This document shows positions 16,901-26,300 of a DNA stretch of 64,000 nt, piece by piece. The number at the start of each line of letters is the position of its first letter. Positions within the stretch are counted from its first letter, which is position 1. The notes beneath the pieces were generated by a model. That model was not told the origin of the DNA. It made no database searches and saw only the letters and a list, made by a program, of their open reading frames with translations. The position numbers and the translations under genes are program-made. This DNA comes from Desertimonas flava (GTDB lineage Bacteria > Actinomycetota > Acidimicrobiia > Acidimicrobiales > Ilumatobacteraceae), in the NCBI RefSeq assembly GCF_003426815.1, contig NZ_QKYK01000015.1, forward strand, positions 1 through 64,000, in the 5' to 3' direction.

Positions 16901-19516
16901 AACGTGACGTTCGCGCCGACCGCCGAAGGCGCCGCCTCGGGCACGCTCACCGTCGCCGGCGAGGGGTTCGACGACCTCACGGTGTCGCTGTCGGGGACGG
17001 GCAGCAGGGCTCCAGCGCCCGACGTGTCGGTCTCGCCGACGTCGTTGGCCTTCGGTGACGTCGCGGTCGGGTCGGTCTCGGCTGTCAGGACGGTGTCGAT
17101 TGCCAACGACGGCAACGCCCCGGCGTCGATCGACGATGTGTCTGCTTCGGGTCCGTTCGCCGTGGACAGTGCGGCGTGCGCGACGATCGCCGCCGGTTCG
17201 TCGTGTCAGGTCAGCGTGACGTTCGCGCCGACCGCCGAAGGCGCCGCCTCGGGCACGCTCACCGTCGCCGGCGAGGGGTTCGACGACCTCACGGCCGACC
17301 TGTCCGGTTCCGGAGTGCTGCCCCTGACCGTCACACCGACCGCGCTCGACTTCGGCTCGGTGACGGTCGGGCACAGGGCCACCCAGACGATCACGGTGAC
17401 GAATGGTGCCGGCTCGCCGGTGCAACTGTCGATCGAGGGCACGCCCACGCCGTCGCCGTTCGATCGACTCACCACCTGCCCGGACCAGCTGGCCGCCGGT
17501 GTGTCCTGTACCTTCACCATCTCGTTCACACCGCAGGACGACGGCGCCTTCGCCTCGTCGATCACGGTGACCACCCCCGCGGACGGGTCGGTGCAGTCGG
17601 TCGACATCGATCTCCGCGGTACGGGAGTGCTCGCCGACGTGGGCGTGACCGATGTGGCGTTCGGCGACGTGCCGGTCGGATCGACCGGATCGGCGCCGGC
17701 GACGGTCCGCAACGACGGCGCGTCTGCCGTGACCATCACCGCCTTGGCCGCCGACGGGCCGTTCGCCGTGGTCGATCAGGCAACGTGCGTCACCACCCTT
17801 GCGCCAGGGGCGGAGTGCAGCGTGGACGTCGTGTTCACACCAACATCTCGGGGCGCGGCGTCGGGCACGCTGTCGGTGGATCACCTGGGCGGCACGAGCA
17901 TCGGCGCCCTTGCCGGACGGGGGACCGTCGCCGCACTCGAGGCCGACCCCTCCGTCGACCTGGGAGCCGTGCTGGGCGGCGAGTCGATCGACACCACGGC
18001 CACCTTCACCAACGCCGGCAACGTCGACATGACGCTGCAGGCGGCCACGGCGACCGGGCCGTTCCAGGTGGTGGACGGCTGCACGGGCACGCTCGCGGCC
18101 GGCTCGTCGTGCGACCTCACGGTGCGGTTCGCACCCGACGGCAGCGCGTCCGGCCCGCAGACAGGCGAGCTGTCGCTCACCGGCACGGCGCCGGGACTCG
18201 AGGCCACCGGCACCGTCGATCTCCGGGGATTCGCGGCCACCGCCGACGTGACGGTCAGTCCGGCTGCCCACGACTTCGGGACGATCGCCCTCGGCCGCTA
18301 CACCCCGACGCTCACGGTCACGATCGCCAACGAGGGCAACGTGGCCGTCACCGTCTCGCCCACGCTCACGGGGGAGCCCGACTTCGCCCTCGATCCCAGC
18401 GCCTGTGGCGACCCACTCGCTGCCGGGATGTCCTGCGAGGTCACGTTGACGTACGAGCCGACCGGCGCGGCGACCCACACCGGCTCGCTGTCGATCTCGG
18501 CGGCCATGACGCTGGCAACCGGGACGCACGAGTTCTCCGGAGAGACGGTCGCCCTCGTCGGCACCGCCGCCGCGGTGAACCTTCGAGCCGACGGACCGCT
18601 CGAGTTCGGCGACGTCCCCGCCGGGGAGGAGTCCCCGCCCCGCGTCCTCACCCTCACCAACGACGGGCCCGAAGTCGGCGTGACCAGCCTGGAGGTTCCC
18701 GCCGGGTTCGACATCGTCGGCGACGCGTGCACCGATACGACGCTCGCCACGGGTGCGACGTGCACCGTCGATGTCGTGGTGTCGGCGTCGGCGGACGGGG
18801 TGGTGAGTGGTGACGTCGTCGTCACGATCGACACCGGCGACGACGTCGGAGTCGCCGTGTCGGCCGTGTCGGCCGTCGCCGTGTCGGGATCGCTGACGAT
18901 CAGGCCCGCCGCCGTCGAGTTCGCCGACGTCACGGTCGGCGCCGTCGCCGAACAGGACCTGACGATCACCAACGGCCTCAACGTGTCGACCGAGCTGACC
19001 GACCTCACACTGGCCGCACCGTCGGCGGGCACCGGAGCTGCCGGCTTCTCCCGACCGACCGGCCTGCGTGCGGCGCTCGCCCCGGCCGTGGCGGTCGACG
19101 GCCCCTTCCGCCTGGACGCCGGCGACTGCACCGATCGTGTACTCGAACCCGGTGCGTCGTGCACGCTGACGTTGCGGTTCGCTCCCGAGACGGTGGGCTC
19201 GGCCGACGCCGTGCTCTCGATCGTCAGCAGCCGAGCCGGCGCGGAGGTCGTCCTGTCGGGGTCGTCGGTCGCCGCACCGCCCGCCCCGCCACCCGCGACG
19301 GAGCCCGACGCTGGTACCGACCCAAGCACTGGCCCGGGTGACGGCACCTCGCCGGGCAGCACGGCCCCGGGCGTCACTCCCGGCGACGACAGCGGCACCG
19401 ACGACGGGACGCTTCCCGTCACGGGTGGGGCGCCGCTGTTGGCGTCCGTCGCCGTGGCACTCGCCCTGATCGGCGCCGGGGCGGTGCTGGTCGGCGTGCG
19501 CCGGCGGGTCGGCTGA
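13967..19516 (+). CDS. giant LPxTG-anchored surface protein with ~15 ASH / choice-of-anchor-D repeats
   Basis: 1849 residues. The GTG at 13967 has GGAGG six bases upstream. The N-terminus is a long Arg-rich n-region (1-40), then a hydrophobic core (LVLTLAGTVLLAQPALA) and cleavage. A VDT-rich linker (about 87-123) follows. From about 175 to 1740 there are roughly 15 beta-sandwich repeats of 100-110 residues, each opening with a form of LSPTSxDFGxVxVG and containing C-x(n)-C near GxxCxVxVTFAP: the ASH/HYDIN (choice-of-anchor D) module. A Pro/Asp/Thr stalk leads to LPVTG at 1816-1820, a membrane segment and RRR. A sortase would thus link it to the wall. Function is probably adhesive or structural. 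Two central repeats are near-identical copies. Confidence 0.9.
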   Translation: MGKHIRTTTTRGLPRRYRASDRLVDRDRSLHRSIHRRLRRLVLTLAGTVLLAQPALASSPADPGDDAPTPATLVAEPAPPAGSDGSDPVDTVDTVDPVDTVDPVDTVDTVDTVDTVDTVDTVPAAPGDSTEAAEGSAPPSTDTMPDTVADTMTDTVPDVAVASDELVAPLAEDPGLIFIPESPDFGRVEVGHDGAWLEIAVSWIALDWHGPHWVSVHGSDGLEPYGGEFYDCGANACRYRVRFVPERVGAHEPTLTIVEDGVTIGTMRGSGVGFEPGALSAQPSTVDFGPTVIDTTSAPRTVTVRNTGASSIDIVSSDVAGPFVLDTSADAGCDPVSSEPLGPGETCTVSVVFEPDEYDQQTGYFDLDGDSGEILRVYLQGYGTPPPSITVTPDAQDFGTVDVGDESDARRFTIRNTSDSRVFMSGAITASAPFAVAPNDCVRMYEPGDTCRVDVTFAPTEPGAATGTLDIAGYATASLTGEGTGDRLAELAIEPEQLDFGHVSTGSPTEPATRTLTLTVRNTATFAVTLDASEFEVTGPFSIDGSDCSRQLAGNATCAIEVTFAPETSGPASGQVVVNVAGRPAASAQLVGAASGHDVDLTPASLDFGDVPVGTVSSPQRISLRNTGGVAMTLTGAMDVTEPFVAADTSCRGVFGTGATCWVDVAFAPVADGSASGRFEIRADDMVVASADLTGTGGDEPSAGAPVSLSPTSHDFGAVEVGSTATHRFTVSNETTSNQRVDGIETGQPFHLDGTSCAGDLPAGNSCWIDLRFQPTESGAAQGQLSVSGSGYDPVRATVAGTGVSGPAEPVLSISPTSIDFGTVGVGATSPPQTITISNIGTRSGGISIFTSAPFAVVPQSGCTTLSPGATCMVQVTFSPSESGPATGMLSVAGDGFNGVTAQLSGTGSRAPAPDVSVSPSSLAFGDVAVGSVSAVRTVSIANDGNAPASIDDVSASGPFAVDSSACATIAAGSSCQVNVTFAPTAEGAASGTLTVAGEGFDDLTVSLSGTGSRAPAPDVSVSPTSLAFGDVAVGSVSAVRTVSIANDGNAPASIDDVSASGPFAVDSAACATIAAGSSCQVSVTFAPTAEGAASGTLTVAGEGFDDLTADLSGSGVLPLTVTPTALDFGSVTVGHRATQTITVTNGAGSPVQLSIEGTPTPSPFDRLTTCPDQLAAGVSCTFTISFTPQDDGAFASSITVTTPADGSVQSVDIDLRGTGVLADVGVTDVAFGDVPVGSTGSAPATVRNDGASAVTITALAADGPFAVVDQATCVTTLAPGAECSVDVVFTPTSRGAASGTLSVDHLGGTSIGALAGRGTVAALEADPSVDLGAVLGGESIDTTATFTNAGNVDMTLQAATATGPFQVVDGCTGTLAAGSSCDLTVRFAPDGSASGPQTGELSLTGTAPGLEATGTVDLRGFAATADVTVSPAAHDFGTIALGRYTPTLTVTIANEGNVAVTVSPTLTGEPDFALDPSACGDPLAAGMSCEVTLTYEPTGAATHTGSLSISAAMTLATGTHEFSGETVALVGTAAAVNLRADGPLEFGDVPAGEESPPRVLTLTNDGPEVGVTSLEVPAGFDIVGDACTDTTLATGATCTVDVVVSASADGVVSGDVVVTIDTGDDVGVAVSAVSAVAVSGSLTIRPAAVEFADVTVGAVAEQDLTITNGLNVSTELTDLTLAAPSAGTGAAGFSRPTGLRAALAPAVAVDGPFRLDAGDCTDRVLEPGASCTLTLRFAPETVGSADAVLSIVSSRAGAEVVLSGSSVAAPPAPPPATEPDAGTDPSTGPGDGTSPGSTAPGVTPGDDSGTDDGTLPVTGGAPLLASVAVALALIGAGAVLVGVRRRVG
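14020..14055. repeat. 13-bp inverted repeat inside the signal-peptide coding region
   Basis: AGCGAGCGATCGC (14020-14032) and GCGATCGCTCGCT (14043-14055) are perfect complements around a 10-base loop. It lies 54-89 bases into the wall-protein gene, in the Arg-rich n-region. Each arm contains GCGATCGC, itself a palindrome. In mRNA it would form a strong hairpin just after initiation. Confidence 0.8.
14228..14332 (+). repeat. 9-bp GTCGACacc tandem repeats (Val-Asp-Thr linker)
   Basis: The hexamer GTCGAC recurs every 9 bases about a dozen times, encoding VDT or VDP triplets. Such short in-frame repeats can change copy number by slippage, altering linker length without breaking the frame. Confidence 0.85.
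16681..17304 (+). repeat. 312-bp near-identical tandem duplication
   Basis: Copy one is 16681-16992 and copy two 16993-17304; each encodes one 104-residue ASH module. They differ at only a handful of bases, while the other modules of the protein are strongly diverged. This points to a recent duplication by unequal exchange. Confidence 0.9.
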
Positions 19517-19555
19517 ATCTCCGAGACGGGCACGGCTCCACAGCGCGCGCCACTC

Positions 19556-19577
19556 GGGCACCCACCGTGAGGTGCCC
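19556..19577. terminator. hairpin between convergent genes
   Basis: GGGCACC (19556-19562) pairs with GGTGCCC (19571-19577) around 8 bases, in the 64-base gap between the ends of the wall protein and the DUF2237 gene. There is no T-run, so it is a possible bidirectional terminator only. Confidence 0.4.
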
Positions 19578-19580
19578 CGG

Positions 19581-19961
19581 CTACGGGGTCGCCGCGTGGG
19601 CCCGGAGGTCGGCGAGGTCGACGAACTCCAGGGCCGACACGTGCGTGGACTCCAACACGACGGGGCAGGCCTTGCCGGCGACGAGGGCGTCGGCCCACCG
19701 GGCGGCACACACGCACCATTGGTCACCGGGGCGCAGCCCGGGGAAGCCGTACTGCGGCGCCGGCGTGGACAGGTCGTTGCCCTGCTCGGCCGAGAAGGCG
19801 AGGAACTCCTCGGTGACGCGGCAGCACACCACGTGCATCCCCGGGTCATCTCCGTGGTTCTCGCAGCACCCCGTGCGGTAGTAGCCGGTGACCGGGTCCA
19901 TCGAGCAGGCGATCAGTTCCTCGCCGAGGACGTTGCGCTGCGGGCTCCCGGACATCGCCAT
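19581..19961 (-). CDS. DUF2237 family protein
   Basis: 126 residues, a typical length for this small conserved bacterial family of unknown function. Family hallmarks are the NVLGEELIACSMDPVTGYYR opening, the TGCCENHGDDPGMHVVC cluster (about 30-46) and GDQWCVCAARW near 79-89. The several conserved cysteines suggest metal binding or redox chemistry, but no activity is known. The gene is divergent from the split-barrel protein gene, 40 bases away, so they share a promoter region. Confidence 0.85.
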   Translation of the reverse strand: MAMSGSPQRNVLGEELIACSMDPVTGYYRTGCCENHGDDPGMHVVCCRVTEEFLAFSAEQGNDLSTPAPQYGFPGLRPGDQWCVCAARWADALVAGKACPVVLESTHVSALEFVDLADLRAHAATP

Positions 19962-20001
19962 CGATACAGCGAATCACAGCCGGCGCCCTAACGTGGCATC
20001 C

Positions 20002-20388
20002 ATGCTCGACCCCTCCATCAAGAAGCTCGCCTCCGAGGGCCGCAACTTCGGCGCTCTCGCGATCCACCTGTCGAACGGCCAGATCCTCAACCACGTGATG
20101 TGGGTGGATGCCGACGACGAGCACCTCCTGATCAACACCGAGACCCACCGGGCCAAGTACAAGGCGATGACGGCCAACCCCGAGGTCACCGTGACGGTGT
20201 GGAACGCCGAGAACCCGTACTCCTATGCCGAGGTGCGCGGCAAGGTGGTCGGCGAGGTGCGCGGCGACGAGGCCCGGGCCCACATCGACGCCCTCTCGCA
20301 GCGCTACACGGGCGGTCCCTACCAGGGCGAGATCCAGAGCGAGCGCGTCGTCGTGCGCATCGCGCCCGTTCGTCAGCGCGGTCAATGA
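20002..20388 (+). CDS. pyridoxamine-5'-phosphate-oxidase-fold (split-barrel) flavin/F420-binding protein
   Basis: 128 residues from the ATG at 20002 ([20 protein letters not shown]). The order of strands and the motifs [16 protein letters not shown] and [18 protein letters not shown] are those of the PPOX-like split-barrel family, which in actinobacteria often binds F420 and reduces unsaturated compounds. The substrate is unknown. Its stop overlaps purE by 4 bases (ATGA), so it is translated together with the purine genes, although no direct pathway link is known. The frame is open upstream to 19888, but that part is inside the DUF2237 gene. Confidence 0.85.
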   Translation: MLDPSIKKLASEGRNFGALAIHLSNGQILNHVMWVDADDEHLLINTETHRAKYKAMTANPEVTVTVWNAENPYSYAEVRGKVVGEVRGDEARAHIDALSQRYTGGPYQGEIQSERVVVRIAPVRQRGQ

Positions 20389-20903
20389 CGATGGCGGGGG
20401 CGTCCGACTCGCTCGTGGCCGTCGTCATGGGTTCGTCCAGCGACTGGCCGACGATGTCGCGCGCAGCGGCGATCCTCGAGCGGTTCGGGGTGGCCCACGA
20501 AGCCACGGTCGTCAGCGCCCACCGCATGCCCGACGAGATGTTCGCCTTCGCCGAGTCGGCGAGGTCGCGCGGCCTGCGGGCGATCATCGCCGGCGCCGGG
20601 GGCGCCGCCCATCTCCCCGGGATGCTCGCGGCCAAGACCACCGTGCCGGTGCTCGGCGTCCCCGTCGCCTCGCGCCATCTGCAGGGTCAGGACTCGCTGC
20701 TGTCGATCGTGCAGATGCCCGCCGGGGTGCCGGTGGCCACGTTCGCCATCGGGGAGGCCGGCGCCACGAACGCGGCCCTCTTTGCCGTCGCCCTCCTCGC
20801 TGCCGACGATGCCGAGCTGGCGGCGGCGCTCGACGCCTACCGGGCCGAGCGTCGGGAGGAGGCGGCGGCATCGGGCGACACGCTCGAGCTGCCGGACGCG
20901 TGA
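20385..20903 (+). CDS. purE: N5-carboxyaminoimidazole ribonucleotide mutase
   Basis: 172 residues. Converts N5-CAIR to CAIR in purine synthesis. Class-I PurE motifs are present: [11 protein letters not shown] (14-24), SAHRMPDE with its catalytic His, and [12 protein letters not shown] (about 69-80). The ATG overlaps the upstream stop, and its own stop overlaps the purK GTG by 4 bases, so the three genes are translationally coupled. The C-terminal 15 residues are Ala/Glu-rich, an actinobacterial variation. Confidence 0.96.
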   Translation: MTMAGASDSLVAVVMGSSSDWPTMSRAAAILERFGVAHEATVVSAHRMPDEMFAFAESARSRGLRAIIAGAGGAAHLPGMLAAKTTVPVLGVPVASRHLQGQDSLLSIVQMPAGVPVATFAIGEAGATNAALFAVALLAADDAELAAALDAYRAERREEAAASGDTLELPDA

Positions 20904-22036
20904 GCGTGGTCGGGCCGCCGGCCACGATCGGCATGTTGGGAGGCGGTCAGCTTGGTCGCTACGCCCTGATCGCCGCCCGCATCGCCGGCTACCGAACCAT
21001 CGTGTGCGACCCCGACCCGGCCGCCCCCGCCGGACGCGTCGCCGACGTCCACCTCGTGACCGCCTACGACGACCCCGAGTCGCTGGATCGCCTCGCCGCC
21101 GAGTGCGCCGTGGTCACCACCGAGTTCGAGAACCCGCCGGCCACCGCCCTCGAGCGCCTCGCCGCCGACACCGTCGTCGCGCCGTCCGCGGCGGCCGTCG
21201 CCGTCGCCCAGGACCGCATCGCCGAGAAGACGTTCCTCGCCGAACACGGCATCCCCGTCGCTCCATGGGCGCCGCTCGTGGTCGATGGCGATCTGGCCCG
21301 AGCGGCCGCGCTCGACGGGCCGGTGATCGTCAAGTCGGCCCGGCTCGGCTACGACGGCAAGGGCCAGATCGCCCTGAACGACGGCGGCGACGTCGCCGCG
21401 GCGTGGCGCGAGCTCGGCGGCGCGGCCTGTGTGGTCGAGCGCCGGGTGCCGCTCGACGTGGAACTGTCGGTGGTGTGCGCCCGCTCGGCCGACGGTGCGT
21501 TCGTCGCCTACCCCGTGGCGGAGAACGAACACCGGGACGGGATCCTCGACCTGACCATCGTCCCGGCGCGCATCGAGCCGGAACTCGCCGAGGCGGCCAC
21601 CGGCCTGGCCGAGTCCATCGCCTCGGCGCTCGACTACGTCGGGGTGCTCGCCGTGGAGATCTTCGTCAGCGACGGCGAGTTGCTCGTCAACGAGCTCGCA
21701 CCGCGGCCCCACAACAGTGGGCACTGGACGCTCGATGCCGCGGGCATCGATCAGTTCGCCCTGCAGATCCGAGCGATCACCGGCAGCGCCCTCGGCGGGA
21801 CGACGCTGACGGCACCGGCCGTGGCGATGGTCAACCTGCTCGGTGATCTCTGGCCGGACGGTGGCGATCCCGACTGGTCGCCGGTGCTCGGCGAGCCGGC
21901 CGCCCGCCTTCACCTCTACGGCAAGTCGGCGGCCCGGCGGGGGCGCAAGATGGGCCACGTCACCGTCGTCGCCGACGATCCGACCGCGGCCGGAATCCAG
22001 GCCCGCGCTCTTCGCGCCGCCGTCGCCAGCGCGTAG
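20900..22036 (+). CDS. purK: N5-carboxyaminoimidazole ribonucleotide synthase
   Basis: 378 residues from the GTG at 20900; GTG 20906 is an alternative. An ATP-grasp enzyme that carboxylates AIR with ATP and bicarbonate, supplying the PurE substrate. The preATP-grasp fold begins [13 protein letters not shown]; the ATP-grasp lysine segment is [12 protein letters not shown] (about 139-150), and the metal-site region [14 protein letters not shown] is near 264-277. Order here is purE then purK, with a 4-base overlap. An upstream purine regulator or riboswitch is not evident. Confidence 0.96.
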   Translation: MSVVGPPATIGMLGGGQLGRYALIAARIAGYRTIVCDPDPAAPAGRVADVHLVTAYDDPESLDRLAAECAVVTTEFENPPATALERLAADTVVAPSAAAVAVAQDRIAEKTFLAEHGIPVAPWAPLVVDGDLARAAALDGPVIVKSARLGYDGKGQIALNDGGDVAAAWRELGGAACVVERRVPLDVELSVVCARSADGAFVAYPVAENEHRDGILDLTIVPARIEPELAEAATGLAESIASALDYVGVLAVEIFVSDGELLVNELAPRPHNSGHWTLDAAGIDQFALQIRAITGSALGGTTLTAPAVAMVNLLGDLWPDGGDPDWSPVLGEPAARLHLYGKSAARRGRKMGHVTVVADDPTAAGIQARALRAAVASA

Positions 22037-22048
22037 CGTTCACGCACG

Positions 22049-23281
22049 ATGATGATTCGCACGCTGCGTTCGGTGCTCCAGTTCCGCCGGTTCGAGATCG
22101 ACCCCGTGAAGCGGTCGCTGGCCAAGGCGGCCAACGTGGGCGACCTCCGCCGGCTCGCCCAGCGGCGCCTGCCGGGCGGCGTGTTCGACTACGTCGACGG
22201 GGCCGCCGAGGACGAGCGCACCGCCCGGGCCAACCAGGACGCCTTCGCCCGCCGCCACTTCCAGCCGCGGGTGCTGCGCGACGTCGGCAAGGTGGATGCC
22301 GGCACCACCGTGCTCGGCAAGCCGGTCCCGCTGCCGCTCGTCCTCGCGCCCACCGGGTTCACCCGCATCGCCGACCCGCAGGGTGAACTCGCCGTCGCTC
22401 GCGCCGCCGCGCGCGCCGGGATCCCCTACACGCTGTCCACGCTCGCCACCCGCTCGATCGAGGAGGTCGCCGCGGCCAGCGGCGACGGTCGGCGCTGGTT
22501 CCAGGTGTACGTGTGGCGCGACCGCGGCCTCGTTCGCGAGATGATCGAACGGGCGAAGGCGGCCGGCTACGACGCCCTCATGCCCACCGTCGACACCGCC
22601 GTGCTCGGCCGCCGCGAGCGAGACGTGCGCCGCGGGTTCTCGCTGCCCCCGAAGATCGGCCTCGAGACGATCATCGACGGAGCCCTACATCCCGGCTGGA
22701 CGTGGCGGTTCGTGCGGTCCGAACCGATCCGTTTCGCCAACGTGGCCACGAGCCGCAGCGCCGCCGAGGCGCACGGTGACGGCAGCACCGCCGTGACGCT
22801 GGCCGACTACGTCAACACGCAGTTCGACCCGTCGATGTCGTGGGCGGACATCGAGTGGATGCGCAGCGTCTGGGACGGCCCGATCGTCCTCAAGGGGATC
22901 CAGACGGTGGCCGATGCCCGCATCGCCGCCGACGAAGGGATCGACGCCATCGCCCTGTCCAACCACGGCGGCCGGCAGCTCGACGACGCGCCGGCGATCC
23001 TCGACCTCGTCGCCCCGGTCGCCGACGCCGTCGGCGGGCGGCTGGAGATCTACTGCGACGGCGGCGTGCGGCGGGGCAGCGACATCGTCAAGGCCGTGTC
23101 GCTCGGCGCCACCGCCTGCCTCGCCGGGAGGGCTTACCTGTACGCCCTCGGCGCGGGCGGCGAGCGCGGCGTCGACCACCTCCTGTCGTTGCTGGCGGCC
23201 GACGTTCGCCGCACGATGGCCCTCATCGGGGCCACCACCGTCGCCGATCTCACCCCGGATCTCGTGGCCGACGCCCGCTGA
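22049..23281 (+). CDS. FMN-dependent alpha-hydroxy-acid dehydrogenase (LldD/glycolate-oxidase family)
   Basis: 410 residues. It oxidises an L-2-hydroxy acid such as L-lactate to the 2-oxo acid with FMN. Family signatures: GVFDYVDGAAEDE near 47-59, LAPTGFTRI (FMN phosphate side), the DALMPTVDTAVLGRRERD loop, and LSNHGGRQLDD with the catalytic His and Arg (about 307-317). GGVRRGSDIVKA (331-342) binds the FMN phosphate. The mycofactocin-linked MftD proteins belong to the same family, but no mycofactocin genes are visible. It starts 12 bases after purK and may be cotranscribed. The two ATGs at 22049 and 22052 are both possible. Confidence 0.88.
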   Translation: MMIRTLRSVLQFRRFEIDPVKRSLAKAANVGDLRRLAQRRLPGGVFDYVDGAAEDERTARANQDAFARRHFQPRVLRDVGKVDAGTTVLGKPVPLPLVLAPTGFTRIADPQGELAVARAAARAGIPYTLSTLATRSIEEVAAASGDGRRWFQVYVWRDRGLVREMIERAKAAGYDALMPTVDTAVLGRRERDVRRGFSLPPKIGLETIIDGALHPGWTWRFVRSEPIRFANVATSRSAAEAHGDGSTAVTLADYVNTQFDPSMSWADIEWMRSVWDGPIVLKGIQTVADARIAADEGIDAIALSNHGGRQLDDAPAILDLVAPVADAVGGRLEIYCDGGVRRGSDIVKAVSLGATACLAGRAYLYALGAGGERGVDHLLSLLAADVRRTMALIGATTVADLTPDLVADAR

Positions 23282-23397
23282 CGGCACGCGGTCGCGGGGC
23301 GGCCGGTCGCCCGCCAGGGGCATGGCTACGCTGACTTGGCAACAACCAGTCATCTCGATGCTTCGACAGCGTGGTCGAGGCGGGAGGTTCATCGGGC

Positions 23398-26300
23398 ATG
23401 CAGGCTCAGACGCCGGCCCACCAGAACGTGTCGGAGGCGCTCGACCGCCTCCGGGAGCTCGGCGCGGTACGCCGCCCAGGGGATGCGCTGCTCGGCGACT
23501 TCCTCGGTCTCTACTACGGAGAACTTCCCGACGACGACGTCGACGACCGCAAGATCGACGACATCTACGCCGTCGCCGTCGCCCATCTCGACCTCGGGCG
23601 CACGCGTGCGCCCGCCGAGCCGGTGGTGCGGGTGGTGTCCCCCGAACGAGAGCGTGATGGCTGGCAGTCGCCCCATTCGGTCGTGTTCCTCGTCTCCGAC
23701 GACATGCCCTTCCTCGTCGACACGATGCGCATGCGCATCGAGGACCACGGTCTCGACATCCACCTGCTCGTTCATCCGATGCTGCTCGTGCAGCGCGACG
23801 CCGACAACACCATGCAGGACGTCGCCGCCCTCGATCCGGAGAGCGGCGACGAGAGCCCGGGCAACGCCGTCGTCGAGGCATGGACACAGATCGAGATCGA
23901 CCGGGTGGGCCCGGCCACGGCGCGAGCGCTCGAAGCCGATCTACGCGCAGCGATCGGTGAGGTAGGACGCGTCGTCGGCGACTTCGACGCGATGCGGAAG
24001 CGCCTGCTCGACCACGTCGATGTCCATCCTGCCCTCACCTGGTTCGCCCGCGGGCAGTTCGTGTTCCTCGGCGCCATCGACACGCGTGTCGCCGCCGACG
24101 GATCGGTGACCGCCGTCGCCGGATCCGGACTCGGCCAGCTGCGCGACGCCGACGACGAAGCGATCGCCGCCGTCGCGTTCCCGACGCGGTCCGGGCCCGA
24201 GGAACGGCCGGCCGTGGTGACCCGAGCCGATCTGGTCGCCACCGTGTTCCGTCCCCAGCGCGAGACGGTGCTGATCGTGCGCGACGAGGCCGACCCGACG
24301 CTCCAGCACCGGTTCGTCGGCCTGCTCTCCACGGCCGCCCAGCGCTCCAGCGTGCTGGACATCCCGGGATTCGGCGACGAGATCGCCGCCCACCTCGATC
24401 TCGTCGGGACCGGCGCCCACACGCATTCAGGCCGATCGGCGCGCACCGTCTTGGAGAACCTGCCCCGCGACCTGGTGCTCGAGCTCTCGTCGGCGGAGGT
24501 CGCCGACCTCGTGCGCGACATCGTCGGCCTCCAGGAGCGACGGCGCGTCCGCGTGTTCGAGGTGCCCGAACCCGTGGGGCTCTGGACGACGGTCCTGGTG
24601 TACTTCCCCCGGAGCCGTTTCACCGCGGACCTCCCCGAACGCATCGCCGGCATCGTGGCCGACGCGTACGGCGCCCACGAGCGGTCCTTCGAGTCGCTGG
24701 TGGCCAGCAGCTCGCTCGCCCGCGTCACCGTCAGCGTCCGTCGGCCCGACGCCGCGGCCGGCGCCGACATCGACCGACTCGAGGCGGCGATCGACGAGCA
24801 GTCCACGTCGTGGAACGACCGTCTCCGCGCCGCGGCGATCACCGAGCTCGGCGAGGTCGCCGGGAGCCGCCTCTACGACCTGCTCGGCGACTCCACGTCA
24901 GCTGCGTATCGCGCCGCCGTCAGCCCCGACCACGCCGTCACCGACCTCCGGCACATCGAGGAGGTGATGAGCGGGGCGAGCGACCTCGTCACCGCGCTCG
25001 GCCGTGACGTCGACGCTCATCCAGGCGTCTGGCGGATGCGCGTGTTCCGGTACGGAACCCCGATGGCGCTGTCCGAGCTCCTCCCGCTACTCGATCATCT
25101 CGGCTTCGTCGCGCTCGACGAGCAGCCGTTCGTGTTCAGGCCTCGCCACGTCGCCGGCGCATCCGGCGACGGCCGGGTGCATCTCTACGACATCGGCGTG
25201 CGCGTGCCTCAGGGCGTGGTGCTCGACGACAGACGCGTCGCCGATCTCCGCGAGGCGTTCGTCGGCCTCGTCCGTGGCGCCGTGGAGAGCGACGGTTTCA
25301 ACCGCCTCGTGCTCAGCGCCGGGCTCACGGCGCGGCACGTGGCGATGGTGCGCGCCTACGCCAAGTACCTCAGGCAGATCGGCTTCCCGTTCAGCCAGCA
25401 CTACATCGAAGAGACCCTCGACGCCAACGACACGTTGGCGGCGGCGCTCGTCGAGCTGTTCGAAGCCCGCTTCCGGCCCGACGTTCCGGGCGACGAGCGC
25501 GAGGCGCGCCAGGCCGAGGTGCGGGCGCGGATCCATGCCTCGCTCGACGAGATCCCCAGCCTCGACCACGATCGCATCTGCCGGATGTTCCTCACGCTGA
25601 TCGACGCGACGGTACGCACGAACTACTACCGCGACCGCCCGTCGATCGCCTTCAAGTTCGACCCCGCGGCGATCCCCGAGCTGCCGCAGCCACGGCCGGC
25701 CCACGAGATCTGGGTCTGCGGGCCGCGCGTCGAGGGCGTCCACCTGCGCGGCGGGCCGATCGCCCGCGGCGGCCTGCGTTGGAGTGATCGCCGCGAGGAC
25801 TTCCGCACCGAGGTCCTCGGCCTGATGAAGGCCCAGATGGTGAAGAACGCCGTCATCGTGCCGACGGGCGCCAAGGGCGGCTTCGTCGTCAAGCGACCGC
25901 CGTCCGATCCCGACGCCGCGCGCGCCGAGGTCGTCGAGTGCTACCAGACGTTCATCCGCAGCCTCCTCGACCTGACCGACAACCTCGTCGCCGGTCCCGA
26001 CGGCAACACCGTGGTCCACCCGCCCGACACCGTCATCCACGACGGCGACGACACCTACCTCGTCGTCGCGGCCGACAAGGGCACGGCGACGTTCAGCGAC
26101 GTCGCCAACGCCATCGCCGTGGAGTACGGCTTCTGGCTCGGCGACGCGTTCGCCTCGGGTGGCAGCGTCGGCTACGACCACAAGGCGATGGGCATCACGG
26201 CCCGCGGCGCCTGGGAGAGCGTGCGCCGCCATGCCCGTGTCCTCGGGCGCGACGCCGACACCGAGCCGCTCACCGCCGTGGGCATCGGCGACATGTCGGG

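Noticed and set aside
16454-19849. 1131-codon antisense frame, Arg/Gly-rich
   Set aside because: Shadow of the repeat protein; composition is typical of out-of-frame GC-rich DNA and no domain is recognisable.
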